From NCBI GenBank assembly GCA_019137255.1, contig WPDH01000246.1, positions 1 through 64,000 on the forward strand: a DNA stretch of 64,000 nt. Direction: 5' to 3'. The notes below the pieces were generated by a model. That model did not search any database. It saw nothing but the letters and a program-made list of their open reading frames with translations, and had not been told where the DNA came from. Source of the DNA: Corinectria fuckeliana. Its lineage: Eukaryota; Ascomycota; Sordariomycetes; Hypocreales; Nectriaceae. Each line of letters starts with the position of its first letter. Within the stretch, counting starts at the first letter, position 1. The position numbers and the translations under genes were made by a program. This document shows positions 24,444 to 36,251 of this stretch, in pieces.

Positions 24444-27355
24444 CTAAGGCAGCGGATACGCATCACCTGTGAATATCCAATCTAGGTCGGCGCCGATATC
24501 CATGTCCACCGGACCAGTCGGGGCAGGAAACCCGTGTGCCAGCCACGGGGGCGACGTATCTTGGGAGTCCTGGCCCCTCGCCCGGCTTTCATCGATGGAC
24601 GATCGCGTGCGCTTCCTCGATAATTGGCAGTCCTGCGAGTCAAATGGTGTTGACCGACGGCCCCGGGCGGACCGACCACGGAGCTCCCACTGCCGCTGCA
24701 ACAGGACGAGGAAATCCTTCGCCCGCCTGGAGCTTTCCCACGTGTTTCCGAGTTCGTCGAGGGCCCGGAAGCAGGCGCTCAGGTGCAGGCCGACGTTGGT
24801 GCTGGCGCAGCGCTTGAAGTTGGTGACGATGGCAAAGATCAGGAGCAGGGCCGCCGAGCAGGCAATCCCGACACCTTGGATGTTCATCCGGCGCAGAGCA
24901 TATTGGGTTTCGTAGATTTGAAGAAGCCTTGCGATGGCGCAGGCAGACTCGACGCACATCATTCGGGCGTGCGATGAGCCTGGCCCTTGCGGAGGGCTGG
25001 GTTGGGTGTATGTTCTAGACATCCAGGGTCGATGGGCGTGGATGATGTTCTGGTGATATTGCATGCTGCAAGACAATGAGTTTTGAGGAGAGACATAGAG
25101 GGAACATACGCACTGTAGTAATATGACGTGCGGCAGGTATTGGGTCTCACGATCATCCAGGTCAACCTGCAAGACTGATGGTAGATTTGCCTGCCAGTTG
25201 AGTAGCGCCTCGACGGTTACGACGTTCATTTGCTGAAGCGAACTTGGGGGAATCCTAAGACTTCCATATCTATTCCCAGTTAGCCATCGCGCAATAGCCA
25301 CCAAGAGCGGGTGCGCAGGCTTACAGGGCGTATCCTAGCGGAGCCATGATCTCGCCCAGCAGAACTCGCTGCCGGTGTAGTTCGTCTGTGTAGTCGGGCA
25401 GAGGAGTGTGCTCTTCGAATGATCGCGGAGACACATATGGAATCCACTGGCCTGCGGAATCGGGTCGCGTGCCGCCACTGGGTTTGGCCACAGTCACATC
25501 TTCCATGTTGATACGGAATGGGCGTCCGAGGTAGAAGCCCCACATACTAATTGCTTGTTAGCAGAGAGGTGCTAGTTGTTGAAAGACGACCTACTGATCG
25601 ACAGTATATGCGCCCCAGAAGACATCCCGCCGCAGGTCTGCCTCAGCTTGACTAATGGACTTATTCACGACGTGGCGAGATAGATCGACGTGAAGTGCCA
25701 GGTCAAAGGCCAAGCGCATAGCCATGCCTTCTCCTCGTTAGACTTGATACTCTAGGCTCTCGGTGCATGGGAAATTGCCTACCGCTGTAAAGCCAACCTC
25801 GAGCGTCCCTCTTGCACCCAATGTCATGACTGCTCAGGACGACCATCGCCTGCACTGTCGCAACGCAAGGGCAATCGAGTTCGATCTCGAGCAGCGCCTT
25901 TGCTCTATCCGCAAAGAAGTCGGACAAGGATTTAGGAAAGGTAACGAAGGCCGGGTGGTGGCGAGTCTCAAAAGCCGCGCCCAAGGAGCATCTGGGCCGT
26001 GTTAGCGGGGTGCTTTTTGAGATGTTTCCTGGCCATCTAGCAGATATACCACTGACATTGCGTTTTGCAAAGCCTCTGAGTAGTACGGCGTGTCCTCTTC
26101 GCGATCTGTCCAGCCAGCCCTGGCAGCTTCGAACATGGCGCGATTCACAACATGGAACGCCGGGTCTTGCCACGTGAAGTAGAGGTTGACTAGGTGCTCT
26201 TCTAGCTCAAAGGGCACTGCTTTACCCATGCCAAGGCAGTCGAGGTATTCTTGGCCGTCATTCCGAATCGTCCGGTGGATGGTCATGTTGTCTGACGCTG
26301 GCATATCCACGAGATTGAAGTTGGAAGTAGGGCCGTAGTAACGAACTTGTCCTCCTGGGCCCATTTGTAACGATCCGATGCGCTCCGATAGCTGATCGAC
26401 CAGAGCCTCTGTACTTTCAGTGTCGCTCACGCCGTCCTCGGGGTTTATCGGTCCGCTGGGTAGGCGAATGATGTCCCTCGTATCATCCGAGTCTGCCGTC
26501 GGGAAGTTCAACATGTCACCAAGGGCACCTGCATCGAGAGGAAACGCTGTCTGGATGCCTAATAACTGGTCTTCTGGATTGTTCAAGGTCCAATTTGGAG
26601 GAGGGATGGCTACTGTACCACTGCCTTCGGGAGTCGCTTTCTCGATTACATGTCGATCTTCTGATCCGGGAGCATTTAATGATCGACGTTTCGACATTGT
26701 GTCAGTAGAAAAGCGCGCACTTTCGGTCAGTGTGTCCCATGTAGGGAGGGCTCCTGACGCGAGCGGTAGTGACGCTGCAGGGTTTGCGGTGTCGCCATTC
26801 TGCTCTTGAGTGGCCGGCGAAGCCTCAGCTTCGTTAAGCTGGCCCGGAGATCGATTCGGGGAAGCAGTAGCATTTGATTTGGCTTTTACTAACGCGTCTT
26901 TGTTTGCGTACGTGTGAGTGAGCTTGAGTTGACCCAGTACTTTTACGAGAGCTACTTGCTCGTCCTCGGGCATGGGAGGAGGTTGGAGAGAGTTCTCAGC
27001 GATGAAGTTGCAGAGCTGTTCAATGCGGCCCGAAAGTAGCTCAATGGCAACCCGCAGTGAAAGCCTGGAATCACGGTTAGACTTACAATCACCGCAGATA
27101 GTATTCGCGGCAGACAGGGGTTGCATACTTTCTCTTGTCGTCGCCGGCTTGGTAACGGCACTCCTTGCCTTTGTTCTTGCAATTTGAACAGACGGGAGAT
27201 ATGCCATCGCACTGACAGAGAGCACGACCCGAGACGTTAGATGAGATGAGTGGTAAGTGCTGTTCGCCACTTACTTTGACCTTGCTCTCGCGACACGGGA
27301 CACACGCCGTGGTGACGTGCTTCCTCCGCGACGCCCCGGAGGAAGACGACGGCAT
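24444..27355 (-). CDS. Zn(II)2Cys6 transcription factor with fungal-specific TF domain
   Basis: Eight exons on the minus strand: 27355-27275, 27211-27129, 27064-26057, 25991-25783, 25727-25595, 25546-25325, 25269-25114 and 25065-24444. They total 2514 bases and 837 residues with consistent phases and introns of 48-65 bases. The N-terminal zinc cluster (residues about 18-45, C-x2-C-x6-C...C-x2-C-x6-C, here CVPCRESKVKC then CSNCKNKGKEC) is split by intron 1. A long linker follows. The middle-homology (Fungal_trans) domain runs from an AICSLGA block through a DLALHVDLS block and a RRDVFWGAY block to a WGFYLGRP block, with LHMQYHQ and HRPWMS blocks downstream. This class binds CGG-containing DNA and regulates metabolic genes in the nucleus. 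The target pathway is unknown. The donor of intron 3 is the less common gtcagt, chosen because it alone keeps the frame. Confidence 0.9.
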
Positions 27356-28769
27356 GATGGAGGGATTCTTCTCTTGTAAGCGCCCGTCCAACTCAACGCA
27401 ACGCGAGGTCCAGGTGTCCGTCACAGCGACGTCGTGAGACCTCGGAGGGCTTGGACTTGGAGAGTGGAGAGATTCTGGGCTGAAGATTGGGCGCTGACTC
27501 CGCAGACCGGAAACCACTCGGGTCTGAATATGGAGCACTCCGTACAGGGTGAAGGACCAGGGTGATATTGTGGGGAACGAGAGGGCGTGAGGGGAAATGG
27601 GGAGCCATCGTGACTCGCGAGGTCTCGTGAGGTGACTCGATTATTCAGGCATTGGGAGGGTTATCTAGATTGCCCCATAAGTGTCTAATCGCAGATGTCG
27701 CGGATGTTATACAACTACAACTATACGTCAACACGAACAGGGAGCAGTCGTCAGCTGCGTCTCTAATTGCCTATATCCAGCCCTCGTAACTACAAAGAGA
27801 CGATCGCGGACAGCTGTGCGGCCCAGGAGAGCACACACGTCCGATCATCACAGTGTTTAGCATTTATCGTGAAGCTATGAGTATTCACTTTGAAGCATTC
27901 GAGTCAAAAGCTACTCAGTATTGCCGCTCGTCTGGAAAAGCAGTCATTCATTTATTTACGAGACTACCATGTACCTCTTTGTAGAAGTGTCCCCGCCTGA
28001 ATACCGCCCGTAATCAACGGATCACCCATGTGGTAGGCACTCGCATTCGACAAAGATAGACAAGCGGAACCTTCAAACTAGTTCGATCTCCTACCTTCCG
28101 CATGGGTAGCTCGTTGTTCATGATATCTCCCAGATGTAGGAACTTCATACACAGATCCAGCGTCGTATACCTTCAAACCCCCGCTACCCCGGATTTTGCG
28201 ATCCAAAAGGTGGGGCCGGAGTCTCCGGAGACCCTCACCGGCACCGGAAGAAGCCATGACAGCCATTAGCACGCGGGAAAGTAATCATGGAGACGGCAGC
28301 TGCGAGAACGGATCTCGGAAGTTGCGTCTATGTCGGTGTTTGGCTGGACGGGGACGTTTGGAATCGGTAGAGCGCGATATCGGCTTGCGATGTCGTGGTG
28401 TAGCTACAGGTTAGCAGCGATGCCTTTAACCACCGTTTGGTCTAAGAACTGAGGTAGCTAGCACCTTCGAGGCGCACCACGGTGTTTTCGACAAGATCTA
28501 GAAGATCGCCCTGCCATATGTGGAGGAGGCGCCGACTCAGTCACTCCAACAAGGTGTCCTATACAGCTATGGCGGACGTTTCATCTAGTATAGGATTTGG
28601 GGAGCATTACGTGGCCTCCATCTTGAACGGGATCTCCGAGTACAACCCGGGCACTTTTTTGCCCATCACGAGAAGCTCGACGGTGTCGGTGGAACATGGC
28701 GCACAGAACATACCCCGGCTGGTAAGAGACGCGATTCGATCTCTTCCGTGAAAGTATTTGACTAGAAAC
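27356..28769. other. Intergenic region upstream of the transcription factor and 5' of the monooxygenase remnant
   Basis: It contains the promoter of the minus-strand regulator. Short open stretches at 28078-28272 (minus) and 28482-28751 (plus) lack recognisable motifs; the latter may include unrecognisable 5' parts of the monooxygenase pseudogene. Confidence 0.5.
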
Positions 28770-28779
28770 ATTTAGTGGC

Positions 28780-29790
28780 AGCGATCTTCAGTCGCACCTG
28801 TACTCGTTCAGCTTCAAACCGAACCCCGACTGGTTCAAGCAGCTCTGCGAGTAGCCTGAGATTGTGCAATGTTCGCGTAAAGCCACAACATCATGACTTA
28901 CATTGGGGCCGCTAATGCTGCGTCTTCAAATAGGGACGATATAGTCGACAAGTTCGACCTGCGCAAGCACGTCGATCCTCCCTCGGTCGAATGCATCGGC
29001 GCAAAATGGATCAGCGAAGAGACGAAGTGGGAGGTCTGCCTCAAGGACCTGAAGACAGGCTTCGAGTATACGCGAAGGGCCACTGCCTTCGTCTTGTCTG
29101 TGGGAGCCATCTCATACGCGCGATGACGTCAAGTTCTCCGGCATAAGGACGTTCGAGGGCGCGGTAGGACCACAGCGTCAGCTACAATGGGAAGCCCGTG
29201 GCCGTCATCGGTAACGGCTACAGCGCCGCTCAGGTCGTCCCGGCCGTAGCCAAGGACGCGGCCTTCGTCAAGCAGTACGCGCCGAACTGCACCTACACCG
29301 CGCTGGAGATAGTTCGCCATCCGCTGGGTGCCTCCGTGTTAGCCTCCGTGGTAGCGGTGGCTCCGTCTTAGCATCTTCCTCAGCGCCGACGAGAAGACGA
29401 CCACGTACTTCCCGACGCCCCGCGACACGAAGATGCGCCGCGCAGTAGAGGAGGAGTCGGAGCGGTACATTCAGTCCAAGGCGCCCGAGAAATCAGCAAG
29501 GCCCTCATCCCGAGGGTTTCCCCTGGGTTGCAAGTGGCGCATCTTGGACCCCGGCTACCTCGACAGCTTGAACGGCGCCAACATCGAGCTCCTGGCCGAG
29601 GGCGTGGTCGAAATTACCGACACGGGCATCATCAGCAATTCCGGGATCGAGGTCGAGTTTGACATCATCGTGCTGGCGACGGGCTTCCAGGTGAAGCAGT
29701 CGGCTGAGGACTGCGAGGCCAAGGCGATCCACCAGGAGCTGCGCAAGATGGTGTTCACGGGCGACTGCTCCAGACGGCGCGGCGCCTGAA
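28780..29790 (+). pseudogene. Baeyer-Villiger-type flavin monooxygenase, inactivated
   Basis: Several conserved blocks of Baeyer-Villiger monooxygenases survive in order. HLYSFSFKPNPDW lies near 28800. After a plausible 57-base intron (28877-28933) there is a KFDLRKHV block and a KWEVCLKD-x-KTG block. A second nucleotide-binding motif GNGYSAAQVVP lies near 29208-29240. PRGFPLGCKWRILDPGYL is near 29510-29570, and a FDIIVLATGFQV motif near 29660-29695. The frame is broken by a TAG at 28852-28854 (CAG expected), by frameshifts around 29120-29340, and by loss of the first dinucleotide-binding fold and of the C-terminal part. Such enzymes insert oxygen next to ketones using FAD and NADPH and often sit in secondary-metabolite or catabolic genes. 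Confidence 0.8.
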
Positions 29791-31157
29791 GACCATATCG
29801 ATCTACTCCGAGATCTTTACTATTGCGGTTGCGTTTAGGTAGCTGCGGAGAAGGCAATCGATGCTGGAGAGCGTAGCGGCTGCTGTGTAAGGGCTGAAGG
29901 ATGTTCCGATGTCGCGAGCGTCGGGGTAGCGATGGGCTCGCTGTTTGTCACTTGAGTTTTCAGTCGTCATCGGGGCCAGTTTTGCTTGCGAGTTTGCAAT
30001 ATGATGGTTGTTAGACCTGCATTTATCCGTGGAAATTGTTGTGTTACGTCGACTGATGTGAGTGTGACGCGCGCATCTTGGTTTGTGAGGGCTTTCACGT
30101 TGTTGCTGCCAGTCACTGAGCTCGGATCCGATATTTGTTGCATTTCCTCTCTGGCCCATCTGTCCGCGTCTGCTACTACTCACCAGCTGTATTGCAAAAG
30201 TGTCATCATTCGTCGTCTCGTGGTTGTTTGCGGGACTGCAGCAGACTGTAGATGATTCTTCCGTGTCTGGATATTTGACTCTCAGTGCAAACGCAACAGC
30301 CGGGTCGCCCCCGAAGATGCCGGCTTGAGCCCGCACGATAAAGAATCATGGGTAGCCCAATCCAAACAATTGCCGAGCAACGGCGTGGTTAGTCGGGGAA
30401 CTAGACTAGGCGGGCATCAATTGCCCCATAGCGTCCATTGCTTTCCATCATGGGGGCGGGTTGCCACCTTGAGAGGATAGGTGTGGACTTTTAGCTCCGG
30501 CCTTTGAACCCATCGGTCGACAATTGGAGCGCGACACGCCGTCAGTCCCCGGGGAGACGGAATGAAGCCTTCCAGCAAAGCGCGGCAGTGCACGAACCGT
30601 TGGCTCACAGATGTCATTGCGACCAGAGCACTACATAATACTCGTGCCATTCTCCACAAACCCCAGATGGAACGGATCGTGCAGACGGGCCAATCGACCT
30701 CACATCTTGCTTCGCAGGGAGCGTAACTAACTCAGTTATTTACCTTTGTACAAAAACAGGTTCCCGACAGATGCCGGGTCTCGCATCGCCACCCAAGCCG
30801 GTAATTACACAGCGCGGCCAGCAATTACGAGAGACCTCCGGGCGCTTCGCCCCGCATCTTGAAGCTCCGGCCCGGTTCCGGTTCCGGTGCGGGCTTCAAG
30901 TCCCGAAGTTCCTGGAGACGGGCGGCGCGCGGCGCAAAGAGGGGGAATTGGCCGGCGGGGTCGTAATTCTCGCGCGGCCATGTAACGTTATGTGCATCCC
31001 TATCTGCATTCTAGCCGGAGCAGATGCTGGAGTGGCGCCTAGGGTTCCTTTATTGCGACGCGGCGTCCACCTTCTTTCTTTTCTCCCCATTCACTCATCT
31101 CTGCTCCTGTGCTTTCTGGCGATTTTCTTCTTCGTTTTCCTTTCCACAAACAACACA
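29791..31157. other. Intergenic region and promoter of the aldehyde dehydrogenase
   Basis: No gene is supported; a 177-codon open stretch on the minus strand (30336-29803) is low-complexity and has no family-like blocks. A pyrimidine-rich tract at about 31070-31145 just before the ATG at 31158 looks like a typical fungal core promoter or 5' leader. Confidence 0.6.
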
Positions 31158-32921
31158 ATGGCTGCCGAGAACTACCACAAGGAGGCCTTGGCCAGCGTGA
31201 GTTGCCCCCCCTCGCATCGTCGTGGAAAATATTCCCAACAGCTGGCTAACCCGCCTTGTTCGCGTCGTCCAGCTCAAGAACCCCGGCCTGTTCATCCAGG
31301 ATGCCTTCATCGACGGCAAGTGGGTGGCCAAGGAGGCCAAGTTCGACGTCTTCGGTTCGTTCCCCAACTCGCCCGCGCAATCTTCCCACGACCCACGACG
31401 GAAAGCTAACCTCGCCATTGCACATCAGAGCCCTCCACTGCCACCGTCCTCGGCCGCGTCGCCAACTGCGCCCTCGAGGATTTCCAGGCCGCCATCAAGA
31501 GCGCCGAGGCCGCCCAGACCAAGTTCTGGGAGAGCACAACGGGCACCAGCCGAGGCGCCCTGTTGAGGAAGTGGTTTGACCTCGTCATGGCCAACAAGGA
31601 TGACCGTACGTAAAAGCCGTCGCCCAACCCACAGACCGTCAAGACTTGGCCCAGACTGACATCTTCTCCCCCCAGTGGCCAAGATCCTCAGTCTCGAGAA
31701 CGGGAAGACGCTGTCCGAGGCCGCCGGCGAGGTCGTCTACGCCGCCAACTTCATCGCGTGGTTCGCCGAGGAGGCCACGCGCAGCTACGGCGTCACCATC
31801 CCGTCGTCGTCGCCGCACACGACGCTGATGACGGTCCGCGAGCCCGTCGGCGTCTGCGGCATCATCACGCCCTGGAACTTCCCCGCCGCCATGATCACCC
31901 GCAAGATCGCCCCGGCCCTGGCCGCCGGCTGCTCCGTCGTCATCAAGCCGCCCTCCGAGACGCCCTACTCGTGCCTGGCCTTCACCAAGCTGGCCGTCGA
32001 GGCCGGCCTGCCCCCGGCCACCATCCAGGTCCTCCCCACCCGCGACCGCCAGGCTGCCACCGAGCTGGCCACCAACCCCCTCGTCAAGAAGATCTCCTTC
32101 ACCGGCTCCACCGGCGTCGGCAAGATGCTTGCCAAGCTCGCTGCTGGCACCCTGAAGAAGGCTAGCCTGGAGCTCGGCGGCAACGCCCCCTTCATCGTCT
32201 TTGACGACGCCGATATCGACCTGGCTGTCGAGGGTGCCATGTTCTGCAAGTTCCGCTGCTCTGGCCAGACCTGCGTCTGGTAAGTCGTCCTCTGTCTAGG
32301 AACCAGCTGCACCGCTTACTGATCCAACCTCCCAGTGCCAACCGGCTCTACGTGCAGAAGGGCATCGCCCCCGCCTTCACTGCCAAGCTGGCCGAAAAGG
32401 TCAACGCTCTGGAGCTGGGCGGCGGCCTGAGCGAGGCCACCACCCAGGGCCCTCTCGTCAACAAGAGCGCCGTCGACAAGGTCAAGGAGCACGTCGCCGA
32501 CGCCGTCTCCAAGGGTGCCAAGGTTGTCACCGGCGGCAGCGCCCCCGACTCGCCGGGATTCTTCCACCAGCCCACCATCCTCTCCGGCGTCACCCAGGAG
32601 ATGGCCGTCGCCAAGGACGAGACCTTTGGCCCCCTGGCGCCCATCTTCGAGTTCGACACCGAGGAGGAGGCCATCCGCCTGGCCAACGATACCGAGTTCG
32701 GCCTGGCCGGCTACTTCTTCTCCAAGGACGTCGGCCGCGTCATGCGCGTCGCCCAGAAGATCCAGGTCGGAATGGTCGGCTGCAACACCGGCAAGATCAG
32801 CGCCGCCGAGGCTCCCTTTGGCGGCATCAAGGAGAGCGGATACGGAAAGGAGGGCAGTCTGTACGGCCTCCAGGAGTACCAGAACATCAAGAGCATCACC
32901 ATTGGCAACATCAACATTTAA
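31158..32921 (+). CDS. Succinate-semialdehyde dehydrogenase (NAD(P)+)
   Basis: Five exons: 31158-31196, 31273-31354, 31429-31605, 31676-32279 and 32336-32921, total 1488 bases, 495 residues, the usual length for yeast Uga2-type enzymes. Family features in order: TPWNFP block, FTGSTGVGK cofactor loop, general base Glu265 in LELGG, catalytic Cys299 in the GQTC motif with a second Cys301 right after, then the ETFGP and EAPFGGIKESGYG blocks. The enzyme oxidises succinic semialdehyde to succinate, the last step of the GABA shunt. The Cys-x-Cys pair matches the redox-switch pair known in human ALDH5A1. No mitochondrial presequence is evident, so a cytosolic enzyme is likely. Exons are GC-rich and phases agree at all junctions. 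Family assignment is firm; substrate preference is inferred from the family. Confidence 0.93.
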
Positions 32922-33360
32922 GGAAAACAAGGAACGGAAAATATGTGTTTAGCTATGATAATGACGAGGGAGAAAAGTCCTCTTGGGAACGATGAATAGG
33001 TCATGACGATAGCATCGTCATCAAAATAAAGTAAAATGATCATTAAGCCATTTGACTCGCGCTGTCTTTTTGATGACCATTTGAGGCCTCGAGCACCTTC
33101 AAGCATGCATCATCTACACCTCAGATTCCAAGGCTAGTTTGGTGAGCCGCGAGCGTCCCCAGTGCAAGTGTTACTAGACACTCCACAGTTGCAAAGTGTG
33201 CTAACGAACCAGCCTACCTCACTAACAATGATGATACTCATGCCTCGCAATGCTCAACACTATTTGTGGTACACGACCTATTTCATCTTTGACGGCAGCA
33301 TCAGCATTTCCTTGTGTCTATAAACTACCTTGAAAGAAGCCAACCAACTCCTTCAGAACA
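32922..33360. other. Convergent intergenic spacer
   Basis: 3' regions of the dehydrogenase (plus) and of the secreted-protein gene (minus). No feature seen. Confidence 0.6.
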
Positions 33361-36251
33361 TCACCACTTCTGCTCGAAGCTATCCGACGCATCCAGGTAG
33401 CTTCCGCTGTACACATCATACGGACTCCACAGAGTCTTCCCCTTGCCCCTATCCCAGCAATTGTTACACCCATTGAGCGTGATATGACACGAGTTGGACA
33501 GGTACGTCGAGCCGCAGCCCTTGGCGCCAGACGTGTCGTAGAAGACCGAAATGGCATCCTTGATCTGCGCCCCGGACATGTTGGCCGAGAACGCGTCGTC
33601 CGAGTCGCACTTGACGATGACAGTGCAGCCGTAGTCGATACCGAAGAAGTCCTCCACCAGCGGGCCAATCACCGGCAGGATGGCGTTGGCGATGTCCGCG
33701 CCCGTTGACTCAGGCCATAACGCTGACGTGTACTGCGTGTATAGCACGTCGTCGATGTATCGCTTTGCGGCCATATGGCACGTGTCGCCTCCGAAGGAAC
33801 GATAGATGGCGGAGCCGTCGTGGTTCTTGCGCTCCTGTGTGGGCGCATCTGGCGCATGGAGGTGGTAAGGGTTTGTGGCTGGACCGCTGTGATCCGAGTC
33901 TGGCGTCGTGCAGCCTGGTACATCCAGTGTTAGCATGTAGTTCACTATATGAAGTTCTAGTTGCGAAGCGTATACAGACATTGGTCGGAGATCTTGTTGC
34001 TTCCAGCGTCGTATAGACACCTGTCCTGGCCATAGTAGACGTCTCCGTAGTCAGATGGCCACTTCGCGTTCAATTGACAGGTCGGCGTGTACTGCGAGTC
34101 CTTGTTGTTCTTGTCAAACCCGCTCAGAATAGTAGCAGTGCCTTCGGCATCGTTCGTTTTGACGTCTAGATTGAGGACTATTAGCCTTTGCTGGAACGAC
34201 ATGATAAGGGGTACCGGTAGGGACAGTACTGTAATAACCCGAAAAGGTCATCAAGATGGGCCCTGCGTTCTGGTTGCACCGCGGGCTGCCGTTGATGAGG
34301 ATACAGCCGTCATTGACGTGCTAGACGAGGAGTTAGTGTTGGCCTGGCTTCAGGAAGTAGCAGCATATCTGGCAGGGCGGCAACAACACTTACCACGTTC
34401 GTCCCATCTGCATTCGGAACCGTACTGGGTGTTAGAGGTGCCGATGACGTCGAGGTGGCACTTCTAGAAGAGGGGATACTGCTGGTAGCCGTGGTTATAG
34501 TAGTGATGGTCGTAGCAACGCTGCTCACAGTGGTGCTCGTCTGAGTCTGAGTGCTGCTCGTGGTAGCATCGCCACCGCACGCGCAGCCCTCCCACTTGCC
34601 CCGACAAGTCCCATCCGCGGCATCGCAGTCACTGTCGCAAGGCAGCTTGGACGCATCGGGACAGGCTCTGGACGTATCGTCAGAAGGCGTGCACTCACAA
34701 CCCAGCTTGCCGGGGACCAAGCACTGCGGACCAGGCCTCGGGGCTGGCGACGGCAGAATCCTGCCCTTGCAGAGGTCGTCGTCGCATTTGACTTGATCTG
34801 CGGGATCACATCTGTCGTCGTCGTTGCTGCCGTCTTCCTCGGAGCTCGTAGGGAGCGGACACGCGGCGACCGTCGTGGACGTGACGGGCTCTGCGGAGCA
34901 CTCTACCACCGTCGAGGCGGGCCGCGTGGTGTAGGAAACTGAGTTGCCCTCTACCGTCGTGCAAGATACAATCTCGTTCGTGATAGTGGCAGTCTTGCAT
35001 CCGCTTGTGGTGGTGCGAGTGTTGCCGCCGTCGGTCTCGTCGCCGCCTTCGCCAGGGGGGGGGGACAACGACAGGGGACGGCACGCTTATAGCTGGCGGG
35101 AAGCAGAGACCTGCAAGGCAGGGGATGCAAATGGGAATAGGAGGGATAATGCAAGGCACAAGCGGCACGCCGTCGTCATCATCGTCGTCTCCTCTTCCAC
35201 TGGTGGGTGCAGCAGCTGAAGACGGGAACAGAGTGAGCTCGACACCATCTGTGGTGATGGTGGTGGTCGCTGTGACCTCAGGGAGCGTCACTGTATCCGA
35301 GCCGATGATGGCGAAGCTAGAGGTGAATGTCACCTTGACTCCATCAGAGCGAGTCCACATGAATGCATCGGTAGGGGCAGCGGTGGTTGTTATACTACCC
35401 GCGCTGACTGAGGCGTCGGTGGTGATGGTTGCAACACCTGTGATAGCTGAGGGCCCGCTGTTCGAGATACTACCCGTGTTGCTACTTCCACCGTTTTCAC
35501 TATCTGTGCCGGTAAAGGTAGATGAGTCTTCGCCCGTGGTTGTTCGTGTTGGAGCATCAGCGGAGCCCGTGTTCGCAGATCCATCGGTACTGCCCGTAGA
35601 AAGGTCGGTGGATGTTCCAGAGCCTGTACTTGCAGTCCCAGAGCCAGTATCCGTGACTGTCTCTGTAGAGCCCTTGCTTGAGCTAGCAGCAGATGTCTCC
35701 GAAGAGGTATCCGAAGCCGCTGTGGAGGTCCCCGGGGTGGCGCTTATCCAAGCGCTCGTTGTGTTCTTGGTAGAAAACACCATGGACGTCTCAGTTGTTG
35801 CCTCTGTGGAACGTCCCGTTGAAATCCACCAAGGAATTCCCGTGGTGCTAACAGCTGACGTGTCCGGCGGGGCTATCGCTGAGCTCGGTGTGTGTTGTGC
35901 AGTGGGAGAATGGAAAGAAGAGATTCCGGCTGAACTTTCCGGGCAACACGTAGCACCGCAGCACGCAGTTCCTATGAGCATTCGGCTATGTTAGCACTGA
36001 TTTCGAACACGTCCCCGGTTGAGAAACTCAATAATGGAACATTCAAATTTGTCAAGAGCACAACAATGTCACGTACCTAGGGGGCACAACTTCTATTGCT
36101 GGCCATGGAGACTCGTGCAGCATCGATCTCCATCAGCTTCAGGAATGCATTCGCCATCGCACCAGATCTCGCCATTGAGACAATGAGCGGCGATGGACTG
36201 AGCGTTGACTAGTAGCCACAGGGCTGCGAAGCCAAAACCCTTAAGCTCCAT
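33361..36251 (-). pseudogene. Secreted Ser/Thr-rich, Cys-rich protein resembling the C-terminal part of class V chitinases; two coding breaks
   Basis: Five exons fit on the minus strand: 36251-36077, 35971-34394, 34320-34215, 34177-33980 and 33914-33361. The start encodes a hydrophobic signal peptide and a Cys-rich segment. A long Ser/Thr-rich mucin-like region (about 35900-35350), an acidic Asp run, a Pro/Ile/Cys block and a Cys-rich domain (34850-34560) follow. The C-terminus (33914-33361) has a GCTVIVKCDSDD block and a GCGSTYLSNSCHITLNGC block, similar to tails of killer-toxin-like class V chitinases. No GH18 catalytic domain or LysM is seen. Two defects are visible. A TAG lies in frame in exon 1 (36093-36095, CAG expected). 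The summed coding length is one base too long, and the frame changes at a run of ten G at 35055-35064. A sequencing error in the run is possible. Confidence in the exact exons is moderate. Confidence 0.6.
35055..35064 (+). repeat. Ten-G homopolymer at a frame break
   Basis: A run of ten G on the + strand (C on the coding strand). The reading frame upstream (mucin-like) and downstream (Cys-rich) differ by one base across this run. Confidence 0.85.

Noticed and set aside
29803..30336. Open frame of 177 codons on the minus strand
   Set aside because: Composition is not protein-like (His/Thr/Asn scatter), with no motif and no splice-supported extension.
32316..32930. Open frame of 204 codons antisense to the aldehyde dehydrogenase
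   Set aside because: Antisense shadow of exon 5, which carries firm family motifs.
35005..35994. Open frame of 329 codons on the plus strand opposite the Ser/Thr-rich gene
   Set aside because: Mirror of the Ser/Thr repeat codons; no start context or family pattern.
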